A stretch of 64,000 bases of DNA. Source: Polytrichum commune (taxonomy: Eukaryota > Streptophyta > Polytrichopsida > Polytrichales > Polytrichaceae). How positions within the stretch are numbered: position 1 is the stretch's first letter; each line of letters opens with the position of its first letter. Positions 13,610 through 23,984 of this stretch are shown here, in pieces. The DNA is taken from positions 19,608,144 through 19,672,143 of the forward strand of contig OX485809.1 of NCBI GenBank assembly GCA_950295325.1. The letters are read 5' to 3'. A program made the translations under genes and the position numbers. The notes under the pieces were generated by a model. The model searched no databases. It was not told the DNA's origin and saw only the letters and a program-made list of their open reading frames with translations.

Positions 13610-14377
13610 TCAAATCAATTTATTGAGTTTGGCGAGCCTCATGATGCTCTTGAATACATTATCGCGGGGGCTTAGCGCCGCATTGCCGAAGGGGTTGGAC
13701 CTAACAAAAAATGGTATGCTACCGGCGTGGAGCACGAGCCTTCTAAGGTAGGGGGCTAGCCTATCGACCAAAAATGTGTCTTGCCTATCGCCGGTCCAAG
13801 TGTCCGGGAAGATGACGTTGCCCGGGGGGTTCAAGACGCTCTTGGTGGGGCTGTCGTCGATGAGGACGGTGTTCTCTGGAGTCGGCCACCACCCGTGCGG
13901 CGTCCCTTGCAGACGGGGGACGCCTCGCCAGAGTCTCGAGCGGAGGACCTTGAGGAACTGTTGTCCTCCGCCCCGACCGCCAAACTTGGGCACCGGTTGA
14001 CCTTTCTCGTCGAGCAGCTCATCGCAGTCCTCTTGGCCGAGGACGAGGCAAGGGCTCGGGAGATCGCGGAACAAGAAGTGCACGATGGGCTCGGTGTTCT
14101 CCATGACCATGGAGCTCCACACAATGACGTGAGCGAACTCGACCACCTCGCGAAGGAAGTCACGCAAGCCGGGACGGGCGCGGACAGCCTTGCGGTTAAT
14201 GAGGGTGTCGAGCTCGCCGTCGTAGTCCCTTTCGTCGGGGTGACGGAAGGGACGCGTGGGGACCCTTGGGATGTGTTGGGTGTGACACAACACCCCGTTG
14301 AGGTCAAAAACGATGAAAGGTTTGTTCCGGGTGGGAGGTCCACTGGTAGAGGGGTTGCGACCAATCTCCGGGGGGTC
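13610..14377 (-). CDS. HAD / FCP1-like (NIF-type) phosphatase domain protein, 3' exon
   Basis: The open frame gives 255 residues from a likely splice acceptor (CATCACAG before 14377); the frame is closed by TAG a few codons further upstream and no ATG precedes the first motif, so an upstream exon with the start is missing or unidentified. Motif I is DLNGVL (residues 25-30, nucleophile Asp; DxN in place of the DxD of true FCP1 enzymes, as in a plant HAD subgroup). Motif II is VIVWSS (84-89) and the metal-binding motif is DDSPTK (from 174). Between them lie PGLRDFL and a GW-rich insert. The predicted reaction is phosphoester hydrolysis on an unknown protein substrate; loss of the second Asp of motif I makes true phosphatase activity uncertain. 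It sits inside the 16-kb element, so it is cargo or a captured host gene. GC-rich, unlike the flanking satellite. Confidence 0.7.
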   Translation of the reverse strand, partial: DPPEIGRNPSTSGPPTRNKPFIVFDLNGVLCHTQHIPRVPTRPFRHPDERDYDGELDTLINRKAVRARPGLRDFLREVVEFAHVIVWSSMVMENTEPIVHFLFRDLPSPCLVLGQEDCDELLDEKGQPVPKFGGRGGGQQFLKVLRSRLWRGVPRLQGTPHGWWPTPENTVLIDDSPTKSVLNPPGNVIFPDTWTGDRQDTFLVDRLAPYLRRLVLHAGSIPFFVRSNPFGNAALSPRDNVFKSIMRLAKLNKLI

Positions 14378-14512
14378 CTGTGATGAACAACGCGACTAGT
14401 TTAATTCTATGATCCAATAATGAAATTTTGCGTAGAAAATGAAGACGGTGCATTATGGGGAAAGACGAGGAAGTGAGGAGAGTGCAAGGAAAATGTGCTC
14501 AAGGGCACACTT

Positions 14513-14664
14513 GCGAACGAGCGTTCGTGAATGAAGGCTGCGGGGGCGGTGCGCATCATTTACGAGCGCTCGTTCGTGAGCGCGGCTACACGTACATTAA
14601 TGAGCGGTCATTCGCGAATGAGGTGGACAGTGGGTCGCAGCCTTTCACGAACGAGCGTTCGCGA
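14513..14664. repeat. Palindrome cluster A, degenerate
   Basis: Two fairly complete copies of the ACGAACG-NN-CGTTCGT palindrome lie at 14513-14530 and 14645-14664. Between them, at about 14556-14580 and 14596-14618, are more mutated copies in which arm bases are changed. They lie between the HAD-like gene and the 3' end of the DGQHS gene (both minus strand). This stretch, with what follows to 15060, is duplicated in diverged form at about 23905-24360. Confidence 0.75.
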
Positions 14665-14827
14665 ATGAGGTGGGTATGCAAGAATCAACATAATCTCATC
14701 AACATATACAACATACGAGAAGGGGTCGAGGGCAGAGAATTTGAAGCAACGCGATGCAGATAACATAGGCTCATATATTAATCCGTTGAATATTTACATT
14801 TCTCACGTGATAGTCTATCACATTTTC

Positions 14828-17800
14828 CTAAGGCAAAATGATGCCGTGTCCTACAAAACTGTTCGGCCCTAAGGGGGACCGCTGAAGAGGGCTCTCGCAA
14901 GGCCACTGGATGTCGATGAAGAGAAAAACATTGCGATGTTAGAGAGGTTACGAACGCGCGTTCGTTAAAAAATGGTATTCTCAGAGGAGAGTTACCTCGT
15001 CATCGGGGGGAGGGGTAGCGGCGCTGGACCGAGCAGCAGGTCCCTCCTCAACGATTAACGAACGCGCGTTCGTAACCTCCACAGCTGCAGCCGCCTCTGT
15101 ATCCATGGCCTCTGCCTCACGCTCCGGTTGAGAGGCCTGTGTCGCCTGGATGCGCAGCGCGTCTTCTTCCTCGGCGCCCAGGTCGAGCGCGTCCATCCTG
15201 ACATCCTCCATCCACGCCGCATGGGTTTCTTCCACGTCCATCCCATGCACCCCTGGTGCGTCATTGGGGCTCCCCTGCGTGTCCTCCACAATGACCATGT
15301 CAGTGTGTCGCGCAGAGTCATCGCCATGTCTGTCTACTACCCTGGGGACGACGGTGAAAGACGATGCATCGGTGTATGAGGGCAGTCCTACCCTTGAAGG
15401 GGGAGGGGTGAGGACTGGAGGACCTGAAGATTCACGAACGCGTGTTCGTAAATCCTCGTCCTCCTGGATGGCCGCCGCCACAGCATCGTGGGAGGTGGTC
15501 GAGGGAACCTCTGGTGGCGGAGGAGTGCCAACAGGCGTGGGGTGGGGCGCCTGCTGGCGGGAAGGCCCTCCGGTGAACATGCCCGGTGGAGGGGATTGGG
15601 AGGGGTATCCTCCAGTGAAGGGGTAGGCCGGCTGGGGGGGCGCCGAGAAGCTCTGCATACGCTGGAGCATGGCGAGGATGGCGTCCGTCTTCTCGTTCGA
15701 CTGCCTCAGCTCCTCCTGAATTGCGAACATTTTCTTGGCATTCTCCTCTGCCGCCTTCGCCATGTCCTCCTTCATCTTTTGCTCGAGCTTGGCGTTAAGC
15801 TCGGCGACGGACAACGCCTCCTCTTTGACCCTCTTGTTTTTGTCAAAGTCTACCCCCAGCTCGACCATGATCTCCATGTCGCCCTCGTCCTCATCGGAGA
15901 CCTCGATGATTGCCCCCGGAGGCAGCTCCACGTAGGGGGTCTTCTTCATCCTCCGCCTCGTGTTGCGGTACTGGTCCAACGTCGGTCGGGACCGTTGGTC
16001 CAGAAGGTCGAGGTTCTCCATCTTGGGAACCACGATCGGCCTGGGCGACACGGATGTTGAGCATCCCCCGGGAGTGCCGAATGCCTCTGCTCCAGACGTT
16101 CTCGCGGGGAGGACATCTTGGGTTGTCCCCGCCGACGACCCCGTGTATCCACCCGGAGTCCCTTGCACGTCGGATGGATTTCCCGACGGCGCCAAAATGC
16201 GGAGAGGAGTGACGTCCAAGGATCGGAGGATCGCCTCGACGTTGTAGGAGGGCGCGGGCTCGTCGTCGTCCGTCTCCATGGCGGGCATGCCTTCGTCGAC
16301 GGGCATGTTGATGTCCGTCCTCGGGAGGGACATGTCCTCCAGGTCCATCGTGGAGGCCTTCGCCCTGTGCACGTGGAAGTCCTCCTCGTCGATGGCTTCA
16401 ATGAAGCTGTTGACGACCAGCCCCAGCATCTGAGATTCAAGCAAATACGTTAGAAAATACGAACGTGCGTTCGTAAACATTAACGACGAGAAACAATGTC
16501 ATCAAACCCAAGACAAGTTGAGGTGAACTTTACGAACGAGCGTTCGTAAATATTAGTTGGAGAGCTTACCATCGCAGCGTACATGAACTTGCTGCCGCCA
16601 CAAACGTTGTACACGGTCTCTCCGTTTATTGCCACGCTCTGCAAAACGGAGACGTAGAACTCCAACCTGAGTTCCATCGCCGGGAAGACAGTGTACAAGG
16701 TCTCCTGCAGCAGATCCTTGGGAGGGGGATGGGGGATGCTGTAGATCTTCTTGAACGTAGTGTTCGCCTTGACAGGGGCTCGCCCATTCCGCAGCGCGTT
16801 GTACGTCAAGAAGACGAGGCTGACCGCCCCCACCTGTTTGTTCCCCCTGGCCTCGTTGATGGCCACGATCCCTTCCGTCTTGGCGGGCACGTAAGTGCTG
16901 TGGAAGATGCTGTACTCAAATTTGATCGACTTCTCGTACAGGTCGACTACAGCAGAGAGCTTCTCCTGCTCGACTATCCACAGCCAAACGTGAGGCTCCC
17001 TCATGTCCGGAGACTTGTGCTCCTTGAACTTGGCCATGAAGGGGTCGTAGAAAGGTATGTCCTTCCCCCCCTACCTCGACGCACCGGGGATCCCCCTGAA
17101 ATCGATCAGGGCAAATGGGCACCCCCGTCGATCCTCCCTCACCTCGGCCCTGCTCATGGTCCGGTCCCACTTGGAAAATGTCACCCTCTCCACTCCTTTT
17201 GTCAACAGACAAAATCTGGCCACTCCTTCGAATGTGGCCAACCTCTTCCGCGTCAAAAAGCTTCTGTATTGCTCCACCTCTTGGGGATCCGTCTCGGTTT
17301 TCTTTGTCCTCTTGTTCCCCTTCTGCTTCAAAATGGAGGCGTGCTCCTTGACAAGACAACGCATTGAGGGTCCGGAGATGTTGTAGTCGACCTTGAACAT
17401 CTTCCAGCTGGCCCAATTAATGTCCCCGTCGGCTAGGATGAGTGCGTACTCTGGTACTAGGGCGCTCAACTCCCTCATTGCAGCAGTCTTCAGCTTGCGG
17501 TGTTCGCACCATTCCTTGATGGAATACGTGCCGGGCTTGTGTCTTGGCCTCTTCAAAAATATCTTCGGGTATGGGATGGTTCTTCCCACAGTGTTCCCAA
17601 GAAGATGCACCGCGCACCTCTGCAACTCGGACTCTGTTAACCCTTGAAGGGACCTGAAGAACTCCCTCAGTAGTGGAGGGGCCTCCCCGGTCTTCTCCGC
17701 GCTGTACTTCTCCTCGGTGTCGGGGTTGACCAGATCGCCCGAGCTGTGCGCATCAAAAAATTGTGTCCACAACTCCCAAGTGTCCCTGTTGCAACAGATG

Positions 17801-19312
17801 AGGCGGAGCTCACCCTTGAGCTCCAGGACAGACTTGGTTGTTGTAGACTTCATGTCGATGGAGGAGAACTTGTCCACCATCGCGTCGCAGAATGCCTGCA
17901 GCAAGAAAAACATCAGTAACGCACAAAATACGAACGCACGTTCGTAAGTTTGAATGTCAAAGAACTTGAAAATTTGAATGTCAAAGATATTTACGAACGT
18001 TCGTTCGTAAACTCACCTTCCATTGTGGAGACGGCGTCTTCGCGTTCTCCCTTTCTTTAGGGGGGCACCCGTGGGCGACCCAGACGTCCCTTGCAGCCAC
18101 TATGTTGGCTGCCCACGACGCCTCGAAGGCCTTGATTTTGTTGCCGGAGTTGAGGAAGGTGGATATCTTCCGCAGCTTGTCCCAATCGTCCGACCACACC
18201 AAGAACGCCTTCCAGTAGCGCAAGTCCTCCTTCAGCTCATGCTGGAAGTTGTCGTCCCTGAGAATTATTTGGGACGCCTCCAAGCTGTGTTGGCCGTCTA
18301 TGATCCAGAACTCTCCATTCTGGATCCGTGGCCAGTCCTTCTCCGTCGGACGGGATGTCAGCCCCTTCGGCATGACGCAGACGGTCTGCCTGTCCCACTT
18401 GACGTTGTTCATTAGATTATTTATCTGCCACTTCACACCACCGCTTTCGCGAGAGCGAACCACCCATTTGTTGGGGGACATCTCGCACTTGAAGCAGTCC
18501 ACGTTGAATGTGAAGTGGCGTCCCATGGGCCAGCAATCCTTCGAGTAGTTGTTGAAGTCTCGAAGGATCCTCGTGGCCTTCACAGCGTCAGGGTTCTCAC
18601 CCTTTTTCAAGGGGGTGGGCATTACGACAGGCGAGGTCACCTCTGCGGTCTCCGTTACTCCCGATTTCTCCATCTCCTCCCTTGTCCTCTTCGATGGCGT
18701 GGAGTGTCTACTGGGGCCCTCCGTCGCCCTGCTAGCGGAAGGCACAGGCCTGGGTGCACTTCTAGATCCTCCTGCCCCTGATGTGGATGGTTTCCTGGGG
18801 CTCTTCTTCTTCTTGTTTGCCTCAGTGACCACACTGTTGTATTTGGAGATGTTCAATGCCAGGGCGTTCAATTTCCTTGCAGTCCAGTATGGGCTCAACG
18901 CATATTTGGAGAAGAGGCCGTCCAGGTCGAAGTGCTTGGCATCTTCCGCTACGTTATTGGTGGCGTATTGGTAGGAGAAGGTATTTTTCTGAAAATGTAA
19001 CAAGAGGTTGATATGATCCTTCTTGTTCTTCATGTCCAGAATTACATACTCCCCCTGGGCCTCTATGGACTCTATCTCCCACGTCTTCATTTGAACCCAC
19101 TGTTCGGGCTGGTCCGGTCTTGTCTCCAGCTCGTAGGTGAAGCGCATGCAGAAGAGGCCGTCCCCGATCTTCTCTGGCAGTGCCGTCCACTCCCCCATGA
19201 AGTCTTCCTTGGGGACATAGTTGTCGTTGCCGTTATCGTCTAACACCGACTCTGGGAGGCCATCGACCTTCACCGCGAACATCTCAATGGCGCTTCTGCT
19301 TGATCTTGCCAT
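14828..19312 (-). CDS. Four-exon gene for a large DGQHS (ParB/DGQHR-like) protein, one in-frame stop
   Basis: Exons read as 19312-18017, 17895-16570, 16429-14996 and 14905-14828. Every intron is phase 0 with clean signals: donors GTGAGT, GTAAGC, GTAACT; acceptors TTGCTGCAG, GAATCTCAG, GACATCCAG. The product is about 1,377 codons. Residues 335-343 contain FWIIDGQHS, a DGQHR/ParB-like loop, preceded by a Lys/Ser/Pro-rich linker (165-215). Residues 1048-1058 (IIEVSDEDE) resemble a SUMO-interacting motif, and about 1077-1133 is a Lys/Glu-rich coiled coil. An in-frame TAG at 17071-17073 (codon 707) splits exon 2; the frame is otherwise open on both sides, so it is either a recent nonsense mutation or a readthrough site. 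An acceptor (TTCTGTTGCAG) touches the ATG, so a 5' untranslated exon lies further right, perhaps near 20060. Introns are 90-140 nt and each holds one or two palindromes. The function is unknown; a DNA-binding accessory role in the element is inference. Confidence 0.7.
14948..14967. repeat. Palindrome in intron 3 of the DGQHS gene
   Basis: TTACGAACG, centre CG, CGTTCGTTA: arms match except at the outer edge. It fills the middle of the 90-nt intron 14995-14906. Confidence 0.85.
15055..15452. repeat. Two palindromes inside exon 3 of the DGQHS gene
   Basis: Copies at 15055-15075 (intact arms) and 15433-15452 (one arm base changed: CGTGTTCG). Read in the gene's frame they encode TNARS and RTRVR, so the motif is tolerated as coding sequence near the C-terminus, in low-complexity parts of the protein. 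Confidence 0.8.
16458..16550. repeat. Two palindromes in intron 2 of the DGQHS gene
   Basis: Copies at 16458-16475 (centre TG) and 16529-16550 (centre AG) lie within the 140-nt intron 16569-16430, one near each splice site. Confidence 0.85.
17929..18011. repeat. Two palindromes in intron 1 of the DGQHS gene
   Basis: Copies at 17929-17946 (centre CA) and 17990-18011 (centre TT) lie within the 121-nt intron 18016-17896. The second begins 5 nt from the donor site. A short direct repeat (TTTGAATGTCAAAGA) lies between them. Confidence 0.85.
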
Positions 19313-19340
19313 CTGCAACAGAATATAAACAATTAGTGAC

Positions 19341-19972
19341 TTTACGAACGAACGTTCGTAAGTGACATGCATATCCCACAGACTACGCAGTGTTAATGCG
19401 TCTTTGCAATTGATGTAATTATATTTACGAACGTTCGCTCGTAAATGAGGGGTTGCAAGATCATATAAATTTTTAGTATTGAGTTTACGAACGAGCGTTC
19501 GTAAAAGATATGAAGATCAAAGAGACTACTCGTCATGAATGTGTTTGTAATATATTTGGTTATTTTTACGAACGATCGTTCGTAAAAGATATAGGTTTTA
19601 TAGGTTTGGATTCATTTACGAACGTGCGTTCGTAAGTATGTCCATTTGGTCTATCTTTTCGGATATTTGGTTGATTTATCTTTCGTAAGTACATGTGATT
19701 TGTCTTATTGGTGTTCGCAAAATTGTATTTGTTCTTTAGATATTCATAGAGGTTCATATTTAAGTTAAGGTTCTTTCTGAGTGATATTTTGAGTATATTT
19801 ACGAACGTGCGTTCGTAAATATAGATCATCTCAAAGAACGTGGAGTGCGTATTTACGAACGCACGTTCGTAAATGGAGGTTCGGTATGCAGTGTATGTCC
19901 ATTTACGAACGAGCGTTCGTAAATGGAGGTGGGTATGCAGTGTATGTCCATTTACGAACGAGCGTTCGTATA
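19341..19972. repeat. Palindrome cluster B upstream of the DGQHS start codon
   Basis: Nine copies in about 630 bp: 19341-19361, 19424-19445, 19484-19505, 19565-19586, 19615-19636, 19798-19819, 19852-19873, 19902-19923 and 19951-19972. Arms are nearly always intact while the 2-nt centre varies (AA, TT, AG, AT, TG, CA). The spacer between the last copies (GGTATGCAGTGTATGTCCA) is repeated, so palindrome plus spacer was duplicated as a unit. The cluster lies in the presumed 5' intron or promoter of the gene. Confidence 0.9.
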
Positions 19973-20460
19973 TGTGATGGTTTTGGGATCCCCTGTCCGT
20001 ACATATATGTATTCGTGTATATACGAATACGTATATATACGTATATGTATATAACTCACTTATTAGTTACTCTGCTTGCAGCCGTGCCTGCAAAATTTTG
20101 GTCAGAATGATGCAATTCTTCAATCATAAAGCAATTGAGATGCAGAATGAGATGCAGAATGAAACATGAAGAAAAGAGTGATAGTTCACATTGCATGTAA
20201 CAAAAGAAATTGAATTCAAGAAGCAACATTTTCAGAATGTGAGAGGAGTTGGAAAGGATAACAAATTACATTGAAATGCTGCACACTGCAATCCCTGCTT
20301 CTTCTCTTTCTGAAAATCCCAGAAATCCTCACAACTGCACACTCAATTGCCTTTCAAATGCACACTCAGATAACTCTCTAATGCAGACCTCAAGCCTTCA
20401 CAGCTTATATACAAACCCTAGTATACTCCTATGTACACAAAACTCACAACCTTGTAGCTC
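19973..20460. other. AT-rich non-coding stretch, possible 5' exon of the DGQHS gene
   Basis: 20012-20053 is a run of TATACGTATA-like self-complementary sequence. On the minus strand a good donor (AATAA then GTGAGT) lies at 20054-20059, with a possible small upstream exon to about 20086; it has no ATG and would be untranslated. This is only a suggestion from splice signals. Confidence 0.3.
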
Positions 20461-20800
20461 TCAAGCTTCTGAACTCTTAAGCAAACCCTAAACTCTCAAG
20501 CTTCCCTAAACTCTCAAGCTTCACTTCTGAAGCTTCCCTAAACTCTCAAGCTTCACTTCTGAAGCTTCCTTAAACTCTCAAGCTTCAACTCTGAAGCTTC
20601 CTTAAACTCTCAAGCTTCTAAAGATCACCCTCAAGCTCTCAATCCGAAACTCTGAAGCTTTCCTACTCAAGCTCTCAAGCTTTTGAAACTCACAAACTCT
20701 CACACTGAAAGCTTTCACAAACTCACAAGCTTTCACAATGAAAGCTTTCACAAACTCAAAAGCTTTCACACAAGCTCTCAATCTGAAATCTCTCAAAACT
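20460..20800. repeat. AAGCTT-rich tandem repeat
   Basis: About four imperfect units of 32 bp, built from AAACTCTCAAGCTTC followed by ACTTCTGAAGCTTCC, run from about 20490 to 20620, then break up into looser AAGCTTTCACAAACTC words to 20800. Minus-strand frames here are repeat artefacts. Confidence 0.75.
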
Positions 20801-20984
20801 TGCAACAAAACTAATTTAAAACTTCAAGACTAAAAAAAGCAAGAGCTTCGCTCTCTAAACGCTCCGCTCCTCCTCTCCTCGAAATGACAAATGAGGAGAA
20901 GAGGAAGGGGCGCGGGGAGGTAGGTGCGCCGCTAGGGTTTCCCAGCACCTGCCACGTGGCACAACTCCACTGGCTAGGGTTGGG

Positions 20985-21062
20985 AGAGAGATGGGATGGG
21001 ATGGTATGGGAGGTGATGGGAAGGGATGGGATGGGATGGGATGCGATGGGAGATGGGAGATG
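20985..21062. repeat. GATGG simple repeat
   Basis: A run of GGGATGGGATGG-type units on the plus strand. No gene. Confidence 0.7.
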
Positions 21063-21617
21063 GTTGTATATTGGAACCCTTCATGTTATTCTCATGATTT
21101 GACATATTTATATGTAATGGACGCGTTTAAGGCATTAACTTGACAAGCTTAGTTCAAATACATGAATTTTACTCGTTTTATTTCCTTAGTACCTCTACAT
21201 TTGGATTCCTTGTAAACATATTTTAGGAAAATATGCTCAGTTAATTCGTAATAAACAATGCATGTCACTCCCTAGGTTGTCAATGTAGAATCCACCCCCA
21301 AAGATATATATATGGTGTTTTAAAATATAGTTTATGTAAGAGCTAGATATCTTTCAATTAATTCGATGGTTCCTCAAATAAATATTACATGCAAAAAAGA
21401 ATTCATAATAATATGAGATTGCGCAGAGTTGCTATACGATAGGATGTCAATTCAAGTTCTAATATTAGGTGTTAGCTTGAACTAATGCATTTCTGGAGTG
21501 GTCAACTATTTTGCTAGCATCAACTACGAGCTTGCGATGAATGAAGTTAATGCAATTACAAGGGTTTTTGAGGAGTCAATATTGTTTGTGTGTGTAATGT
21601 ATCCTAGTAACAATCTA

Positions 21618-21725
21618 AAACCTAAACCCAAATACCACATACACAACTTTCACAAACCCTAAACCCCTAAACCCTACCCCCAAACCCTTACCCTAAACCC
21701 TAACCGCAAACCCTAAACCCTACAT
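21618..21725. repeat. Interstitial telomere-like tract
   Basis: About a dozen CCCTAAA-type units with variants (ACCCCTAA, CCCCCAAA, CCGCAAA) lie in a row. This is the plant-type telomere unit in degenerate form, inside the 16-kb element. Confidence 0.75.
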
Positions 21726-22703
21726 CCCTGCATCTTTTTATCTTACCAACCTTTCTTATATGTGGCCATGTTGTTTTCTGAGGGCAGGTCAAATTGGTCT
21801 ACCAATGTTGGTTGGATGGAGAATGCTTAATTCCGTTCATAACAACTATAATAATTGATAATGATGGCAATTGTCAATTTCACATTCCAAATTAATAGAT
21901 TTGAGATAAAACTTTGGTTTAAGTGATAAGTGAAATTTCAAATATTCCCACTTTCACCTTAATAGTTCTGAGTGAAATTTCATCACACAATCCACGATCT
22001 TATTATAATAACATGCATGTCTTAAGACTTCAATTTATATCAACACTTTAAGCTATGATGATGCACATCCTTCTCATAGGATGCAAAACATATATTAATT
22101 GTAAGTACATACTATTGTATGCACCATTCCAAATTAATAGTGCATTTCCCCAAACCCTAAAAGTCTATTTCCAATAGGACCTCAACTCATTTAATCATGT
22201 GTCAACTTAAACTAACAATCGAACAATGCATTCAACTATAAATATCACCAATGATCTAATAAACATTTAACCAATGTGTATCCGTACCCTTACAACAAGT
22301 GGACGAAAATTCAATTTCCAATAGGACGTCAAACACATAATAATTGTAACTATGATTCAACGTTACGGTAGCTAGTATGGTTTCAAGTCTCAATGATCAT
22401 TACGCTATCATACTATGCAGCATTACAAATTGATTAATCCTTCCTACTCATGCCATTTTAATTCCTTATTTTCACACCTAGATACCATTTGAAAGAAGAC
22501 CTAACTTACATATATTATTAGGTATAATTAGTTCATAGTGTCCTCAATCTACCCTAGTGCAAGCCATTATGGATTAACCCGATTTTTTAGTTGTATTCAT
22601 GCACTTGGTGACCATATTACGGTCATTTTTTGATGTGAAACATATGATACCTATAATTTTAGGGGCGTCCGCAACATGTTTCTTAGCCACTCTGACCTCA
22701 TTG

Positions 22704-22742
<39 letters not shown>

Positions 22743-23270
22743 CTATGACTTCGACATTCATAACTTTATTAGGCATCAATTGTCAATTAACTTGGACTTC
22801 ATACCTTAGTCGCAAATCATTAAATATTCAATGTTAACCATCTCCATATTTAGACATTATGTGTATATATATATATATATATATACGTATATACATATAT
22901 TTCGATGAGACCTTGGTCACAACTAAGGTGTGCAACCGATTTATATATTTTCAATATGTTGGCGTGCATGCAAGGCATGTTCCATACATGACAATGCTAT
23001 TTATATAATTCCGCATGGATGGAATGGGAGATTGTTAGGTCAAAGAAGGCGGCGGGAATCTGCTTTTTAAAAAGCATCCAAGGGATTTTGAACCAGCGGG
23101 GTGAAGTACTTAAAGCTCTTCCCCCCACAACAAAGCTCTTTTCAGCGGCACATGCAAGTGTGCGCTCTACAGACCTCACCGAACGCGCTCAAGCCATTTC
23201 GTGTGCGCCAACCCTACACCACCCAGGTACAGTACAGGCTGTACAAACCGCATATACCGCCGTAAATACC
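21726..23270. other. AT-rich non-coding region with TA microsatellites
   Basis: No convincing ORF. GT/TA microsatellites lie at about 22700-22742 and 22862-22886. The whole 19973-23275 stretch lacks palindromes although they are dense on both sides, so it may be a later insertion; I could not find its ends. Confidence 0.5.
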
Positions 23271-23275
23271 GGAAC

Positions 23276-23984
23276 TTTACGAACGCACGTTCGTAAAGAT
23301 GAAGAGCTTCAGGTTTAGACAAACGATTCGGACCTGGACATGGCAAGGATTTACGAACGCGCGTTCGTAAATTCCACATGAGAGCATGTTCTGGATTGGG
23401 CTACTCATATGGATAGTCACATGCACGTAATCCATCTCAGTTATTTACGAACGTGCGTTCGTAAATATGCCTTCGAGGACCATGCAGACATATTTGACCC
23501 TTATCTATTGGTACCTGATGGTCGGTAATTTACGAACGTGTGTTCGTAAATCCCACAGGAGATCATGTTTTGGATTGAGCTACTCATGGATAGTCACATG
23601 CACATCATCCATGGCATTTATTTACGAACGTGCGTTCGTAAATCCCACATGAGAGCATGTTCTGGATTGAGGTACTCATATGGTTAGTCACATGCACTTA
23701 ATCCATGACAGTCATTTACGAACGTGCGTTCGTAAATATGCCTTCGAGGATCATACATACTTATTTGACCCGTATCTATTGTTACCTGATGGTCGGGAAT
23801 TTACGAACGTTCGTTCGTAAATACATGTCATTATTGTCTACGCATCCAGCAACACATCTTCATTCATGCACATCAGTATGGCAGTAATTTACGAACACAG
23901 AATAGCAAGAAAAATATGCTCATCGCTCGTCCGTGAAGGATGTGAACACGGGGTCGCACCCATTTACGAACGTCCGTTCGTAAA
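23276..23984. repeat. Palindrome cluster C with duplicated spacer modules
   Basis: Eight near-perfect palindromes lie at 23276-23297, 23350-23371, 23444-23465, 23529-23550, 23621-23642, 23715-23736, 23800-23821 and 23963-23984, plus a half copy at about 23887. Spacers are of two kinds. One contains GAGAGCATGTTCTGGATTG and CTCATATGG (from 23372, 23551 and 23643); the other contains ATGCCTTCGAGGA and TACCTGATGGTCGG (from 23466 and 23737). The order is A-B-A-A-B and each module is bounded exactly by palindromes. Confidence 0.9.

Noticed and set aside
14981-16480. Treating 14981-16480 and 17981-19372 as separate intronless genes beginning in MFTNARS or MHVTYERS
   Set aside because: Those starts lie within palindromes in introns; splice signals join the frames in phase 0.
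21618-21725. A true telomere end
   Set aside because: Only about 100 bp, degenerate, and flanked by ordinary sequence on both sides.
23467-23887. Short plus-strand ORFs containing LRTCVRKS or IYERAFVN in cluster C
   Set aside because: They are translations of the palindrome itself and recur wherever it occurs.
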